Shown piece after piece: positions 50,237-61,100 of a stretch of DNA of 64,000 nucleotides (position 1 is the stretch's first letter; each line of letters begins with the position of its first letter). Under the pieces are notes generated by a model. It did no database searches. It was not told where the DNA came from and saw only the letters and a list, made by a program, of their open reading frames with translations. The position numbers and the translations under genes are program-made. Source of the stretch: Nemertoderma westbladi (lineage: Eukaryota; Xenacoelomorpha; Nemertodermatida; Nemertodermatidae); the NCBI GenBank assembly GCA_032718475.1, contig JAUCBJ010009095.1, positions 25,511-89,510 on the forward strand, given 5' to 3'.

Positions 50237-52466
50237 GGATCGAGATAGCCTACGATTTCTGTGGTGGCCTGAAGGAGACCTCAACCAGAAACCGGTGGAG
50301 TACTGGATGACCATCCAAGCTTTTGGGATAATCTCGAGCCCTTCAAACGCCTGTTCCGTGGTGCGCACCACTGCGGATGACAACCGAGACGCCTTCTCTA
50401 AAGAGGTGATTGACAACATTAAGCGGGATATATACATGGACGACAATCTAAAGTCCCTTCCATCAGTCGAAGAAGCCATTGACGTCGCTAAAGGAACGGT
50501 AGAGTGCTTAAAAAGAGGTGGATTTCGATTAACTAAATTCATCAGCAACTCCCGTGAGTTTCTGGAGTCGATCCCGGTAGAAGATCGAGGAGCAAAAGAC
50601 CTAGATCTAATAAAGGATGATCTCCCAGAAACTAAGACTCTTGGTTTGAAATGGGACACCGAAAGAGATATCCTGTTTTTCCAACTAAAACAGCGAGATA
50701 ATCCAGTTCGGACTAAACGGATTTGTTTAAGTATCCTGAGCACTTATTTCGATCCATTGGGATTTATTAGCCCAGTTATATTGATTGCTCGGAGTTTAGT
50801 ACAACAAATGTGGCTTGAAAACCACTCATGGGACGATCCACTTAAGGGAGAATTGTTAAAGAAGTGGATGAAATGGGAAGATTCTCTACCAGCCATCGAG
50901 AACTTTATAATTTCCCGTTCATATTTTGGTCATGTTCTCCCTACGTATTCCTATCAACTCCATGTGTTTGGAGACGCCAGCGATATGGGAATAGGTATAG
51001 TAGCCTACCTAAGGGTGGAAACTCCGGACGGAATCAAAGTCGCCTTGGTTACCTCTAAGGCATTGATAAACAACAAGTTGAAAGTTCCTCGAGCGGAGTT
51101 AAAAGCGGCTCTATACGCTACAGCCATCGGCCGGAATGTAACAGAACAGATCGACTATCCACTGGAGAAAACTGTCTATTGGACCGACGCTTTACTCGTG
51201 TTGGAGTATATAACCAATGAAGTCTGTCAGTTCAGCGTCTTCGTTACCAATAGAGTAGCCATTATACTCAGTCGTACAACAATGGATCAATGGAGACATT
51301 GCCCCGGAACGATTAACCCAGCAGACATCGCCTCCAGGGGAGCAACTCCACAAGAACTGGTAGATACTCCAGACTGGCTAGGTGGACCCGACTTCCTCTA
51401 CAAAGAAGAAGAAGAATGGCCTCCTCATCTTACTACCACAGAGATTAGACAGGCCAAGGGAGCGGAGAAAGTCAAACCTAAAACTCGAGCGAGTAAATCG
51501 AAGTTATTCAAACCTATGGTAGATCTGTCTGTACTACATACTTCCGGAGACGACGCTTTGGATCAGAAACCCACAGCCACAAATAAACTTGTTGTGGAAA
51601 TCCGTGAGAAGGATTGGAAATCTGGAATACCAGACGTCTCGCAAGGACTCTCACCTCTTCTGCAGAGAGCGATACATCACTACAGTTCCTGGAATCGGCT
51701 CTGTAAGGCCGTTACATATTTAAAGAGATGTTTTCACCATCACTACTCCGGGATGAAGGCCAAAGGTGATACCGCTCCAATAACATCAGTGCAGGTCCAT
51801 GTTATTAAAGATCTTCCCAAATATAAGATACCCGACAGGTTTCTGAAGGAGAAGATCAGTTATCAGGAGCATGAAGAAACCAACAAGCAGATGCTGAGAC
51901 TCCTGCAATGCTATGAAGATTCCGATAAGTATTTCCTGTTGTTAAGAAATCCACAGATGCGCTTAAGGGATCGTTTCTCTAGCACAATGATAGATGGGTT
52001 GATACGTGTTGGAGGAAGATTAACGAATGCCCCATTATCCTTTGATACTAAGTTCCCCATACTCATTAGAAATCTTGAAATACAAGTCAAGATGATTGTA
52101 GATGTTCACAGCAAACTTTATCATGCTGGTAGGGAACGAGTTCTTAGCGAAATTCGAACTCGCTATTATTTTTATAAACCCCGTAGAGCTCTGAACCAAG
52201 TTCTTAGGAACTGTATACCCTGTAGGAAAGCATTCAGTAGGCCTTTAACACAGCGAGAGGCAGAATTACCTAGGGAACGAGTAAGCTTCTATGAACCACC
52301 CTTTACTAATACCGGTGTGGATTTATTTGGCCCTATTGAAGTATATCGTGCTAGGACTATAGTCAAGAGATGGTGTGTAATCTTTGTTTGTATGACTTGT
52401 AGAGCTATCCATCTCGATATGGTGAACGATTTATCGACCAACAGCTTCCTATTAAGCTTACGATGA
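50172..52466 (+). CDS. pol: BEL/Pao reverse transcriptase (rest) - RNase H - integrase start
   Basis: In this frame the RT continues from about 50172 (one base skipped relative to the upstream ORF), including motif A SDIEGMF with its Asp at 50196, before the first ATG at 50208. The catalytic YMDD is at 50433-50444, preceded by FGIISSPSNACSVV. RNase H follows, with FGDAS (Asp at 50973), PRAELKAALYA, VYWTDALLVLEY and NPADIASRG. The integrase zinc domain has H-x4-H in HSKLYH and CIPC near 52110-52230, and the catalytic core starts TNTGVDLFGPI. A TGA at 52464 interrupts the core, but the same frame continues without other stops to 53318. It lies 3' of gag-protease as part of one polyprotein gene. 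Confidence 0.92.
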   Translation, partial: QYSIAFASDIEGMFLQVKALDRDRDSLRFLWWPEGDLNQKPVEYWMTIQAFGIISSPSNACSVVRTTADDNRDAFSKEVIDNIKRDIYMDDNLKSLPSVEEAIDVAKGTVECLKRGGFRLTKFISNSREFLESIPVEDRGAKDLDLIKDDLPETKTLGLKWDTERDILFFQLKQRDNPVRTKRICLSILSTYFDPLGFISPVILIARSLVQQMWLENHSWDDPLKGELLKKWMKWEDSLPAIENFIISRSYFGHVLPTYSYQLHVFGDASDMGIGIVAYLRVETPDGIKVALVTSKALINNKLKVPRAELKAALYATAIGRNVTEQIDYPLEKTVYWTDALLVLEYITNEVCQFSVFVTNRVAIILSRTTMDQWRHCPGTINPADIASRGATPQELVDTPDWLGGPDFLYKEEEEWPPHLTTTEIRQAKGAEKVKPKTRASKSKLFKPMVDLSVLHTSGDDALDQKPTATNKLVVEIREKDWKSGIPDVSQGLSPLLQRAIHHYSSWNRLCKAVTYLKRCFHHHYSGMKAKGDTAPITSVQVHVIKDLPKYKIPDRFLKEKISYQEHEETNKQMLRLLQCYEDSDKYFLLLRNPQMRLRDRFSSTMIDGLIRVGGRLTNAPLSFDTKFPILIRNLEIQVKMIVDVHSKLYHAGRERVLSEIRTRYYFYKPRRALNQVLRNCIPCRKAFSRPLTQREAELPRERVSFYEPPFTNTGVDLFGPIEVYRARTIVKRWCVIFVCMTCRAIHLDMVNDLSTNSFLLSLR

Positions 52467-53318
52467 CAGATCGCTCGCTTTGGCACTAGTAACACGATGA
52501 GATCTGATAAGGGAACTAACTTCATTGGTGCCAACAATGAAATCAAAGCTTACGTCAAAGATTGGAACCAAAGACAGGTGGACGATCAGCTACGAGTAAC
52601 AGCGTCTAGCTGGACCTTCAACGCCGCCGACGCCCCTTGGTGGGGAGGAAGTTGGGAGAGATTAATAAGAAGTGTGAAGACAGCATTTCACTTTATAGTG
52701 CCTTGCCGCGCGTATCTCACCGACGAACTTTTGCGGACGTTAATGGAGGAAATCGCCGCCTATCTCAACGAGAGACCGCTTATGCCAGTCTCATCGAGTC
52801 CCGATTCCCTGGAAGCGCTAACACCCGCGCATTTCCTACTGAAGAAACCTGTAGCCATGCTCCCACAATCGGAAATCACAGACGGAGACGAATACTGCCG
52901 GCAAACTTGGCAACTCATGCAGTTGTTATCCCGTCGTTTCGCTGATCATTTCGAAAAACATTATCTGCCCACGCTACAACTTCGAACTAAGTGGTTTGCG
53001 CAGCAAGAAAACGTCAGCGCTGGAGACATGGTTCTTATTGTGTATGTAGATCTTCCACGTAAGCGGTGGCAGACAGGTCGTATCATCGAGACTCACATCT
53101 CTGATGATGGTTTGGTGCGATCGGTAGAACTCGTCGTCATGCGACGTAACTTCAAGAAACCGGGAATTGTCTTCGAGACGCAGCAGCTCAATCGCCCAGT
53201 TGGTCGCTTATGTTTACTGGAAAGAGACAGAGCACTCTCCGGAAACTATGGGAGGCAAGATACTCTTCCCACGACCACCTCCCTAATCCAACAAACATCT
53301 AGGGACTCCCCAACTTAA
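52467..53318 (+). CDS. pol: BEL/Pao integrase core end and DUF5641-like C-terminal domain
   Basis: This is the in-frame continuation after the TGA at 52464-52466. It carries the second catalytic Asp in SDKGTNFIGA, the catalytic Glu in WWGGSWERLIRSVK, and a DUF5641-type tail (SAGDMVLIVYVDLPRKRWQT, GRIIETHISDDG). All three residues of the integrase DDE triad are present across the break. The frame ends at TAA 53316-53318. A first ATG at 52497 exists but the domain clearly starts earlier. Confidence 0.9.
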   Translation, partial: QIARFGTSNTMRSDKGTNFIGANNEIKAYVKDWNQRQVDDQLRVTASSWTFNAADAPWWGGSWERLIRSVKTAFHFIVPCRAYLTDELLRTLMEEIAAYLNERPLMPVSSSPDSLEALTPAHFLLKKPVAMLPQSEITDGDEYCRQTWQLMQLLSRRFADHFEKHYLPTLQLRTKWFAQQENVSAGDMVLIVYVDLPRKRWQTGRIIETHISDDGLVRSVELVVMRRNFKKPGIVFETQQLNRPVGRLCLLERDRALSGNYGRQDTLPTTTSLIQQTSRDSPT

Positions 53319-54962
53319 CAACGGCTGGAGTGGGTGTGTGACTATATTTTATATTTGTCTTATTATTTTATATTTATGTATGTATTATTATGTAATTTTA
53401 TTATAATCGTTTTATTTAATTTTATTTAGTAGAATGTTATTTTAGCGATTATTTAGTAGATTAGTGCAATATATATTCGTGTTTATTGCGTAATTACTTA
53501 TATTATATATTTAGTGCGACGGCGAGAAATAATTATTTTCCTCTTTCCTTACTGCCCGTATTACATAATGAATACGTAACTACAGTAAGATGAAATGTCC
53601 GTACTTATTAAAGTACAATAAAGCCACTACTATATTCAAGTATTATTGGTAGGCAGAGTATTAGGAATGCAAAGTTCAGATCCTCGTGTCTCGGCTAAAC
53701 CAAGCTCTGGGTAGACCTTGGAAACGACTTGCCTCTTCACACTGACATTGCTTCGTGCGATATTGCTCTCATACCGTATATTAAATAATACATATAGTAG
53801 CGTGATGTCCCTTTAACAGTAGCGTAAAACGCAAAATAAATCTGTTAAACCCTTTGACCATCTGCAATTCTAGTCGATTAAGATATCGCGGCACCCACCG
53901 ATATACTTGAAAGACAAAATTCTAGAATCAGTGGTTAACGTCCCCAGACAAGTTCTGGAATAAACTGGTGCCCATCCTAAATATTAATTATTAATATTTA
54001 CAAAATCTGTCAAATATCAGATCCTTTAAAAATCTAGTCGATTAAGATATCGTAGCACTTACCGATATTCTTAAAAAGACAAATTCCTAGAATCTAGGAT
54101 CCCAGTCCCCAGACACATTCTGGAATAAAATTACGTCTATTTAACATTAAATAATAAAATTTACGGGAATAAATTTAAATTCATATATTTCAATGAATTT
54201 AATAAATTGTCATTTTATACAATTTATAACATTCCCAAAATTCCATTAATTAATAGATCATGGGAGCGGAGATTCACTTTATTAAGTGTATTTGTGTGCG
54301 AGAATCTCCAATATATAGTCAATAGCCGATAAAATTCATAAAATCATATATAGAGAGGATAGTGACAATTAAAGAATTACTATTAAATGGCATCCCAGAT
54401 CTGTATGCATGAGAAGTACCCTAATTCTACCGCTAGCTTTCCATAATGTCACCATGGCAACAACCACGCTAGAATTAGAAGTGAGTTAAAAGAACAATAG
54501 AAGGCTTGCCCCATTGAATAGCATACGGAATAAATAGCACACCGCTAGTATCCAAGGATACACAATAACACCGTGACATTCTGGAAAGCACTTGACTAAC
54601 AGACAAATGACCCGAATGTGTGATAGAATGTGTACAATTTGTGACAGTTACGTGGAATTTGTGCGTTTGTAGGTGAATGTTACTACTAAGGTGTGTTTAC
54701 AGTAGCGAGTCGCAATTGTGAAAGTAACCCTAACTCTCCAGTAATAACCTGAAGTATATCTAAGCCTTTGGGACGGACGGTGGAGTGGCTCGTGCTAGTT
54801 GTTGTAGTCGTTGTGCAGCTACGACGTTGGCGATAGGCACATCGGCGAAAGTACACCAGCGCTGAGGATCTCGCACTGTCCGGGGGCAGAGAGGGGTAGG
54901 CAGCGACGCCCGCTCGCCTAAATATAAACTCATTATAATATGGATAAACTTATATAGCAGAT
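53319..54962 (+). other. non-coding region between pol and the accessory ORF, with a two-copy repeat
   Basis: No ORF was supported. A direct repeat of about 130 bases with a 164-base period runs from about 53839 and again from about 54002; both copies carry tctagtcgattaagatatcg and a ccccagaca-ttctggaataaa block. The end of the region is GC-richer (54780-54920) and closes with atatagcag two bases before the ATG of the next ORF, which could serve as a splice acceptor although its pyrimidine tract is weak. Confidence 0.5.
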
Positions 54963-56484
54963 ATGATTGAGTTGATAGAAGATGATCTTGGTATCAGGGA
55001 GCGATATACTCTACCTTTACAAGCGTTTGTTGATAGCTTGATACGCGGCGACGCTGGTCCAACTGCTGCGGAGGACGATGGTCGTTATATCGAACCGCCA
55101 ATGTCCCAGGAGCAGCTCACGCGTGAGTTGGACTATAGGAAATTCACCGCTCGCTATACGCATCGTAATGGTACGTATGTGGACTTCTTAACTACTGGTC
55201 ATCCTATCGACCTACATGATACGGACGATATAGACACCGAAAGGGAAATGGTTTTATTTAAATATCATACCCAGTGGAAGCGGAACGATAAACTGAGACT
55301 CGAACACGAAAATTCTATTCGAAACCGACTCGAAAGTGAAGATGTTGAAGAGCCGGATAAACGCAGCAACTTCACCAAATACCTGTAATTTTTAAGAGAA
55401 ACCTATCTCGATATTACCAGTCAACAGAATCTAGAAACTCGGTATCCTCAAGGTATACATCATGACCGCATGGTAGAACTCAAACGGCTCTATTCCACTA
55501 TGATGTATCTTACCGCCGATCAACCGCTACCTGTTGTACCGGATAGCTTCGAACAGATGAAGGAATATTGTAAGCTGGAGAAAGATTGCTCGCGTTTCCC
55601 TTACCAGACGTGCGTTTTTGGTATTATTGCGATGAATGCCCAAGACCCACCCAACAAACGGAAAGACACAAACATCCGCGGAGACGTTGCTTTAAACACG
55701 GTTTTACTCGCTATATTTATGGGAGTTTCGAGCAAAACTTGTTCGATGTATCACCTACGCTCGTTCGACTCAGATGATCCTTAAATAAACCAATGATCAG
55801 AGTTTCGGAATACTCGATCAGACCTCCTCATTCCCTAGTGAGACCTCAGACTCTTGATCCTATTAGTATGACGGATCCTCCCGAGCTGTACTCACTGCTC
55901 AAAGATCTAGTGTTACCTGAACAATTAGTCGGTGGCACCCGGTTGTGGGCTTCCTAGATATTAGACCATCCTACCTAGCCGGATTGGGACGCAGACATTT
56001 AATATCGCCGTTTAACCCTTACCATCGTCCCGGCTTAACACGATATAACCTGTCACCAAAGTGGCGGAGAGCGTTGTACCAAATGAGTTAGACGCTATTA
56101 TACAAAGATCAGAAAAGGAACTTACGCTTGTTCAGATAAACGTAAATTGCACTAGCAAGTCCAAGCGGTAAACAAAGTAACTATATCTCAGTTCGATCGG
56201 GAAATCCAGAATCTCTAAGAAGTTATCGAACTTGGACGACCCTATTCTCTGCGAGAGTTTTTGGATGAACGTATCCAGCTACGAGCGGAGGAAAATCAGC
56301 TCGAGGAGAAGCATATCGAAACGGCGGATACCCCGACCATAATCCTACACCTTCTGATGCAATCATATTGCACCCTTCACCCAGGATTTATAGTCCTCCT
56401 AGTAAAGTGGCTCACCCCAAAGAGCAAAGGACTCTTGCTAGCCTCAAAAAACTACGTAAACGCCGTCCGCGTAAGAAAGGCTAA
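54963..56484 (+). pseudogene. BEL/Pao accessory ORF3, broken, function unknown
   Basis: The first frame opens at ATG 54963 (MIELIEDDLGIRERYTLPLQ) and stays open, apart from a TAA at 55386, to 55784. Near 55600 the coding sense appears to move to another frame with CDECPRPTQQTERHKHPRRR, which suggests a small Cys/His metal-binding motif. A TGA at 55775 and a further frame change near 55940 follow. Later segments read ELDAIIQRSEKELTLVQ (about 56085-56170) and REFLDERIQLRAEENQLEEK (about 56250-56310). The tail, in yet another frame, ends ASLKKLRKRRPRKKG at 56484. Together these suggest one acidic, coiled-coil protein with a basic C-terminus. There is no signal peptide or membrane segment, so it is unlike an envelope gene. 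Frame assignments are inferred from amino-acid composition. Confidence 0.5.
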
Positions 56485-56550
56485 CTGTTTAGAGTATTTT
56501 TATATTTTAGAAACTGTGATTTGTTATATTTTATAGACTTAAATCCCATT

Positions 56551-56562
56551 TTCTGGGAGCGG
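56551..56562 (+). promoter_or_regulatory. candidate polypurine tract before the 3' LTR
   Basis: The bases ttctgggagcgg sit directly before the TGT of the 3' LTR. The purine run is short and interrupted by one C, so this is assigned mainly by position. Confidence 0.45.
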
Positions 56563-58109
56563 TGTAAAGGCTTTTGCGTAATTAGATGGTTATTTTCCCC
56601 GTAAAGTACTCTGTAGTTGATTTAACAGGCATAAAGGCCGTGTCCTTACTGTACTGTTGTTTTAGAGGACATAAAAGTCATTTCTTCTGTATGTGTACTT
56701 TAGCGGACATAATCCGACATTTTATGACGCAATATGCCGGATCCTCTTGAAACAGTGTCGCTACCATGACGACGGCTAACAGCTGATATTGCCACGTAGA
56801 ACATCTCTTTGTTCTTTGTTCTCTCTTTGTTCGGTCAACCAATCAGAGCGTTTTTTGCCTCTGTGTTGGATGGTAGATAGAAACTCGTGGAGTTGAATCA
56901 GTATGTGATTTCGTCCACAGCCTACAACACCGGCGTGGAACCTCCGTGTTTCAATCTTTAGTTCAACATTAGTAGGCTTAATTATAGAACGTATATCCGT
57001 TATCTTACATACCAAACCTTAACATATCATACATATCTTACTCAATTCAATTCAATTCAATTCAATTATATTAACCTTAAAACTTTAGCCAGCATGCTGG
57101 ACTAAAGGCAGTGAAATGGCACCGAAGTTACACATTAAACTGATAGTTTAAAAGGTCAAAGTCAGCGGGCTGGATGGACTTGGTCCATCTTCTATGTACG
57201 TGTTGACACAATATAATTTGTAAATAATACGACACTAAACAATAGAATAAGATATTTACTGTACACATTACAACCGTACTTAGTTAACTAAAGGTGTATG
57301 GTTAAATAAAACTACGTGCATGGGCCAGGCTCAGCCATACATAAACTATTAACGTACTATCGCATTATCAACCCGTATTATCATGCCCATCCCATGCATA
57401 AACATGCACTTTCGCACACCCCACACATACCATGCTTACTTAACATTACTGCTGTTGCTGTCTGTTATTCATTATATTTGTTGATGAAATATTATATTGG
57501 AATACTGATCAATAGTCAGACACCCCAATCTTCTTGATATACTAAAGGTTAGAGAGACCGGTTACATATAAACGATTGCGACTTATGTTAAGTGGTTTGA
57601 AGTGAATCTAATGCTATTTTATAGGCCCTACATGTATTGTCTGTTATTCTCTTTGTATGTGACTAAAATTAGTAAAGGTCGGCAGATTGGTGTGCAGCAT
57701 TGTGCAGCATTGTGTATGATTGTGATTGATAACGAAGCATTTCCTAAAGAATGCGCCATATACGTGAATCTATAGCCATCCCGTTGCGTCTGGTTTAAGT
57801 CATAACTCTGTTTATATATTTAGAGAGCCACGTCCTAAAGGAACTGTTAATATTTCCCGAAAGTGAATAATATTTGTCAGAGATTATATATATTACGATC
57901 AGTCGAATAATACAGTAGACCTACCCCGCAATACGATTAGGCTTCCAAATCCAGTCTCCCAGGTATATCCAGCGGGTGAATGATCGCGCATAGACTGGTT
58001 TCGGCTAATGTAGTGTATCAAATATTTGTCGTAGGCTAAAGACTATCTATTATCTAGAAGACATCCTAATTTGGCAGGTTAAACTGCTAAAGGTCTGAAA
58101 GCGCGAACA
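56563..58109 (+). repeat. 3' LTR of the BEL/Pao element, with internal insertion
   Basis: It starts TGTAAAGGCTTTTGCG and ends GCGCGAACA like the 5' LTR. It is 408 bases longer because of a 392-base insertion plus 6-base duplication at 57043-57440 and an extra copy of tgtgcagcat near 57700. Substitutions against the 5' LTR number about nine, or roughly 0.8 percent. Confidence 0.93.
57043..57434 (-). mobile_element. SINE-like insertion in the 3' LTR
   Basis: This 392-base segment is absent from the 5' LTR. It is flanked by the 6-base direct repeat CTTACT (57037-57042 and 57435-57440), present once in the 5' LTR at the same place. It starts with five caatt units on the plus strand, that is an (AATTG)n tail on the minus strand, as expected of a non-LTR retrotransposed element inserted in minus orientation. 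I could not identify convincing Pol III A and B boxes, so it may be a SINE or a 5'-truncated LINE end. A 73-codon ORF across its right junction is spurious. Confidence 0.7.
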
Positions 58110-58114
58110 TAATC
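58110..58114. repeat. target-site duplication TAATC, right copy
   Basis: These five bases follow the ACA end of the 3' LTR and match 41706-41710. Confidence 0.8.
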
Positions 58115-61100
58115 CCCACCCCCTTAATTAATTCACACCCCCTTAATTAATACATACCCCCTTAATTAATCCACACCCCCTTAATTAATCCACACCCCCT
58201 TAATTAATTCACACCCCCTTAATTAATCCACACCCCCTTAATTAATCCACACCCCCTTAATTAATTCACACCCCCTTAATTAATTCACAACCCCTTAATT
58301 AATCCACACCCCCTTAATTAATTCACCCCCCCTTAATTAATCCACACCCCCTTAATTAATCCACACCCCCCTTAATTATTCCACACCCCCTTAATTAATC
58401 CACAACCCCTTAATTAATCCACAACCCCTTAATTAATCCACACCCCCTTAATTAATCCACACCCCCTTAATTAATCCACACCCCCTTAATTAATTCACAC
58501 CCCCTTAATTAATCCACACCCCCTTAATTAATCCACAACCCCTTAATTAATCCACACCCCCTTAATTAATTCACACCCCCTTAATTAATCCACACCCCCT
58601 TAATTAATCCACAACCCCTTAATTAATCCACACCCCTTAATTAATCCACACCCCCTTAATTAATTCCACAACCCCTTAATTATTCCACAACCCCTTAATT
58701 AATCCACACCCCCTTAATTAATCCACAACCCCTTAATTAATCCACAACCCCTTAATTAATCCACACCCCCTTAATTAATCCACACCCCCTTAATTAATCC
58801 ACACCCCCTTAATTAATCCACACCCCCTTAATTAATCCACACCCCCTTAATTAATCCACACCCCCTTAATTAATCCACACCCCCTTAATTAATCCCCACC
58901 CCCTTAATTATTCCACAACCCCTTAATTAATTCACACCCCCTTAATTAATCCACACCCCCTTAATTAATCCACACCCCCTTAATTAATTCACACCCCCTT
59001 AATTAATTCACACCCCCTTAATTAATCCACACCCCCTTAATTAATCCACACCCCCTTAATTAATCCACAACCCCTTAATTAATCCACACCCCCTTAATTA
59101 ATCCACAACCCCTTAATTAATCCACACCCCCTTAATTAATCCCCACCCCCTTAATTAATCCACAACCCCTTAATTAATCCACACCCCCTTAATTAATCCA
59201 CACCCCCTTAATTAATCCACACCCCCTTAATTAATCCACACCCCCTTAATTAATCCACACCCCCTTAATTAATCCACACCCCCTTAATTAATCCACACCC
59301 CCTTAATTAATTCACACCCCCTTAATTAATTCACACCCCCTTAATTAATCCACACCCCCTTAATTAATCCACACCCCCTTAATTAATCCACACCCCCTTA
59401 ATTAATCCCCACCCCCTTAATTAATCCACACCCCCTTAATTAATCCACACCCCCTTAATTAATCCACACCCCCTTAATTAATCCACACCCCCTTAATTAA
59501 TCCACACCCCCTTAATTAATCCACACCCCTTAATTAATCCACACCCCCTTAATTAATTCACACCCCCTTAATTAATCCACACCCCCTTAATTAATCCACA
59601 CCCCCTTAATTAATCCACACCCCCTTAATTAATCCACAACCCCTTAATTAATCCACAACCCCTTAATTAATCCACACCCCCTTAATTAATCCACACCCCC
59701 TTAATTAATCCACACCCCCTTAATTAATCCACAACCCCTTAATTAATTCACAACCCCTTAATTAATCCACACCCCCTTAATTAATCCACAACCCCTTAAT
59801 TAATCCACACCCCCTTAATTAATCCACAACCCCTTAATTAATCCACAACCCCTTAATTAATCCACACCCCCTTAATTAATCCACAACCCCTTAATTAATC
59901 CACACCCCCTTAATTAATCCACACCCCCTTAATTAATCCACACCCCCTTAATTAATCCACACCCCCTTAATTAATCCACACCCCCTTAATTAATCCACAC
60001 CCCCTTAATTAATCCACACCCCCTTAATTAATCCACACCCCCTTAATTAATCCCCACCCCCTTAATTAATCCACACCCCCTTAATTAATCCACACCCCCT
60101 TAATTAATCCACACCCCCTTAATTAATCCACAACCCCTTAATTAATTCACACCCCCTTAATTAATCCACACCCCCTTAATTAATCCACACCCCCTTAATT
60201 AATCCACACCCCCTTAATTAATCCACACCCCCTTAATTAATCCACACCCCCTTAATTAATCCACACCCCCTTAATTAATCCACAACCCCTTAATTAATCC
60301 ACACCCCCTTAATTAATCCACACCCCCTTAATTAATCCACACCCCCTTAATTAATCCCCACCCCCTTAATTAATCCACACCCCCTTAATTAATCCACACC
60401 CCCTTAATTAATTCACACCCCCTTAATTAATCCACACCCCCTTAATTAATCCACACCCCCTTAATTAATCCACACCCCCTTAATTAATCCACACCCCCTT
60501 AATTAATCCACACCCCCTTAATTAATTCACACCCCCTTAATTAATCCACACCCCCTTAATTAATTCACACCCCCTTAATTAATCCACACCCCCTTAATTA
60601 ATCCACAACCCCTTAATTAATCCACACCCCCTTAATTAATCCACACCCCCTTAATTAATCCACACCCCCTTAATTAATCCACACCCCCTTAATTAATCCA
60701 CACCCCCTTAATTAATCCACACCCCCTTAATTAATCACACCCCTTAATTAATTCACACCCCCTTAATTAATTCACACCCCCTTAATTAATCCACACCCCC
60801 TTAATTAATCCACAACCCCTTAATTAATCCACACCCCCTTAATTATTCCACAACCCCTTAATTATTCCACAACCCCTTAATTAATCCACACCCCCTTAAT
60901 TAATCCACACCCCCTTAATTAATCCACAACCCCTTAATTAATCCACAACCCCTTAATTAATTCACAACCCCTTAATTAATCCCACCCCCTTAATTAATCC
61001 ACAACCCCTTAATTAATCCACAACCCCTTAATTAATCCACAACCCCTTAATTAATTCACAACCCCTTAATTAATCCACACCCCCTTAATTAATTCACACC

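Larger units (their letters stand above)
41711..58109 (+). mobile_element. BEL/Pao LTR retrotransposon, nearly complete but disabled, 16.4 kb
   Basis: Boundaries come from direct LTRs (TGT...ACA) and a TAATC duplication in the surrounding satellite. Family is given by a DUF1759-type gag, CCHC knuckles, an LLDSGST protease, an RT segment with GRYEIGLPFR and YMDD, RNase H, an HHCC-type integrase and a DUF5641-like tail, all in BEL/Pao order. Unusual parts are a 2.3-kb repeat-rich leader, a separate ORF1 of about 770 codons, and a 3.2-kb region after pol with a broken accessory ORF. No primer-binding site beginning TGG is visible next to the 5' LTR. Coding breaks are listed under each ORF. It is far longer than typical BEL/Pao elements, and about 0.4 kb of that is a later insertion in the 3' LTR. 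Confidence 0.93.

Noticed and set aside
50138-50743. Antisense ORF of 201 codons
   Set aside because: It lies opposite the RT domain, whose sense frame has the YMDD and other motifs.
54963-56484. Envelope gene (as in errantivirus-like BEL elements)
   Set aside because: No signal peptide, membrane segment or glycosylation-rich ectodomain is visible; the sequence is charged and coiled-coil-like.
57316-57537. 73-codon ORF in the 3' LTR
   Set aside because: It crosses the junction of the SINE-like insertion and the LTR, so it is an accidental frame.
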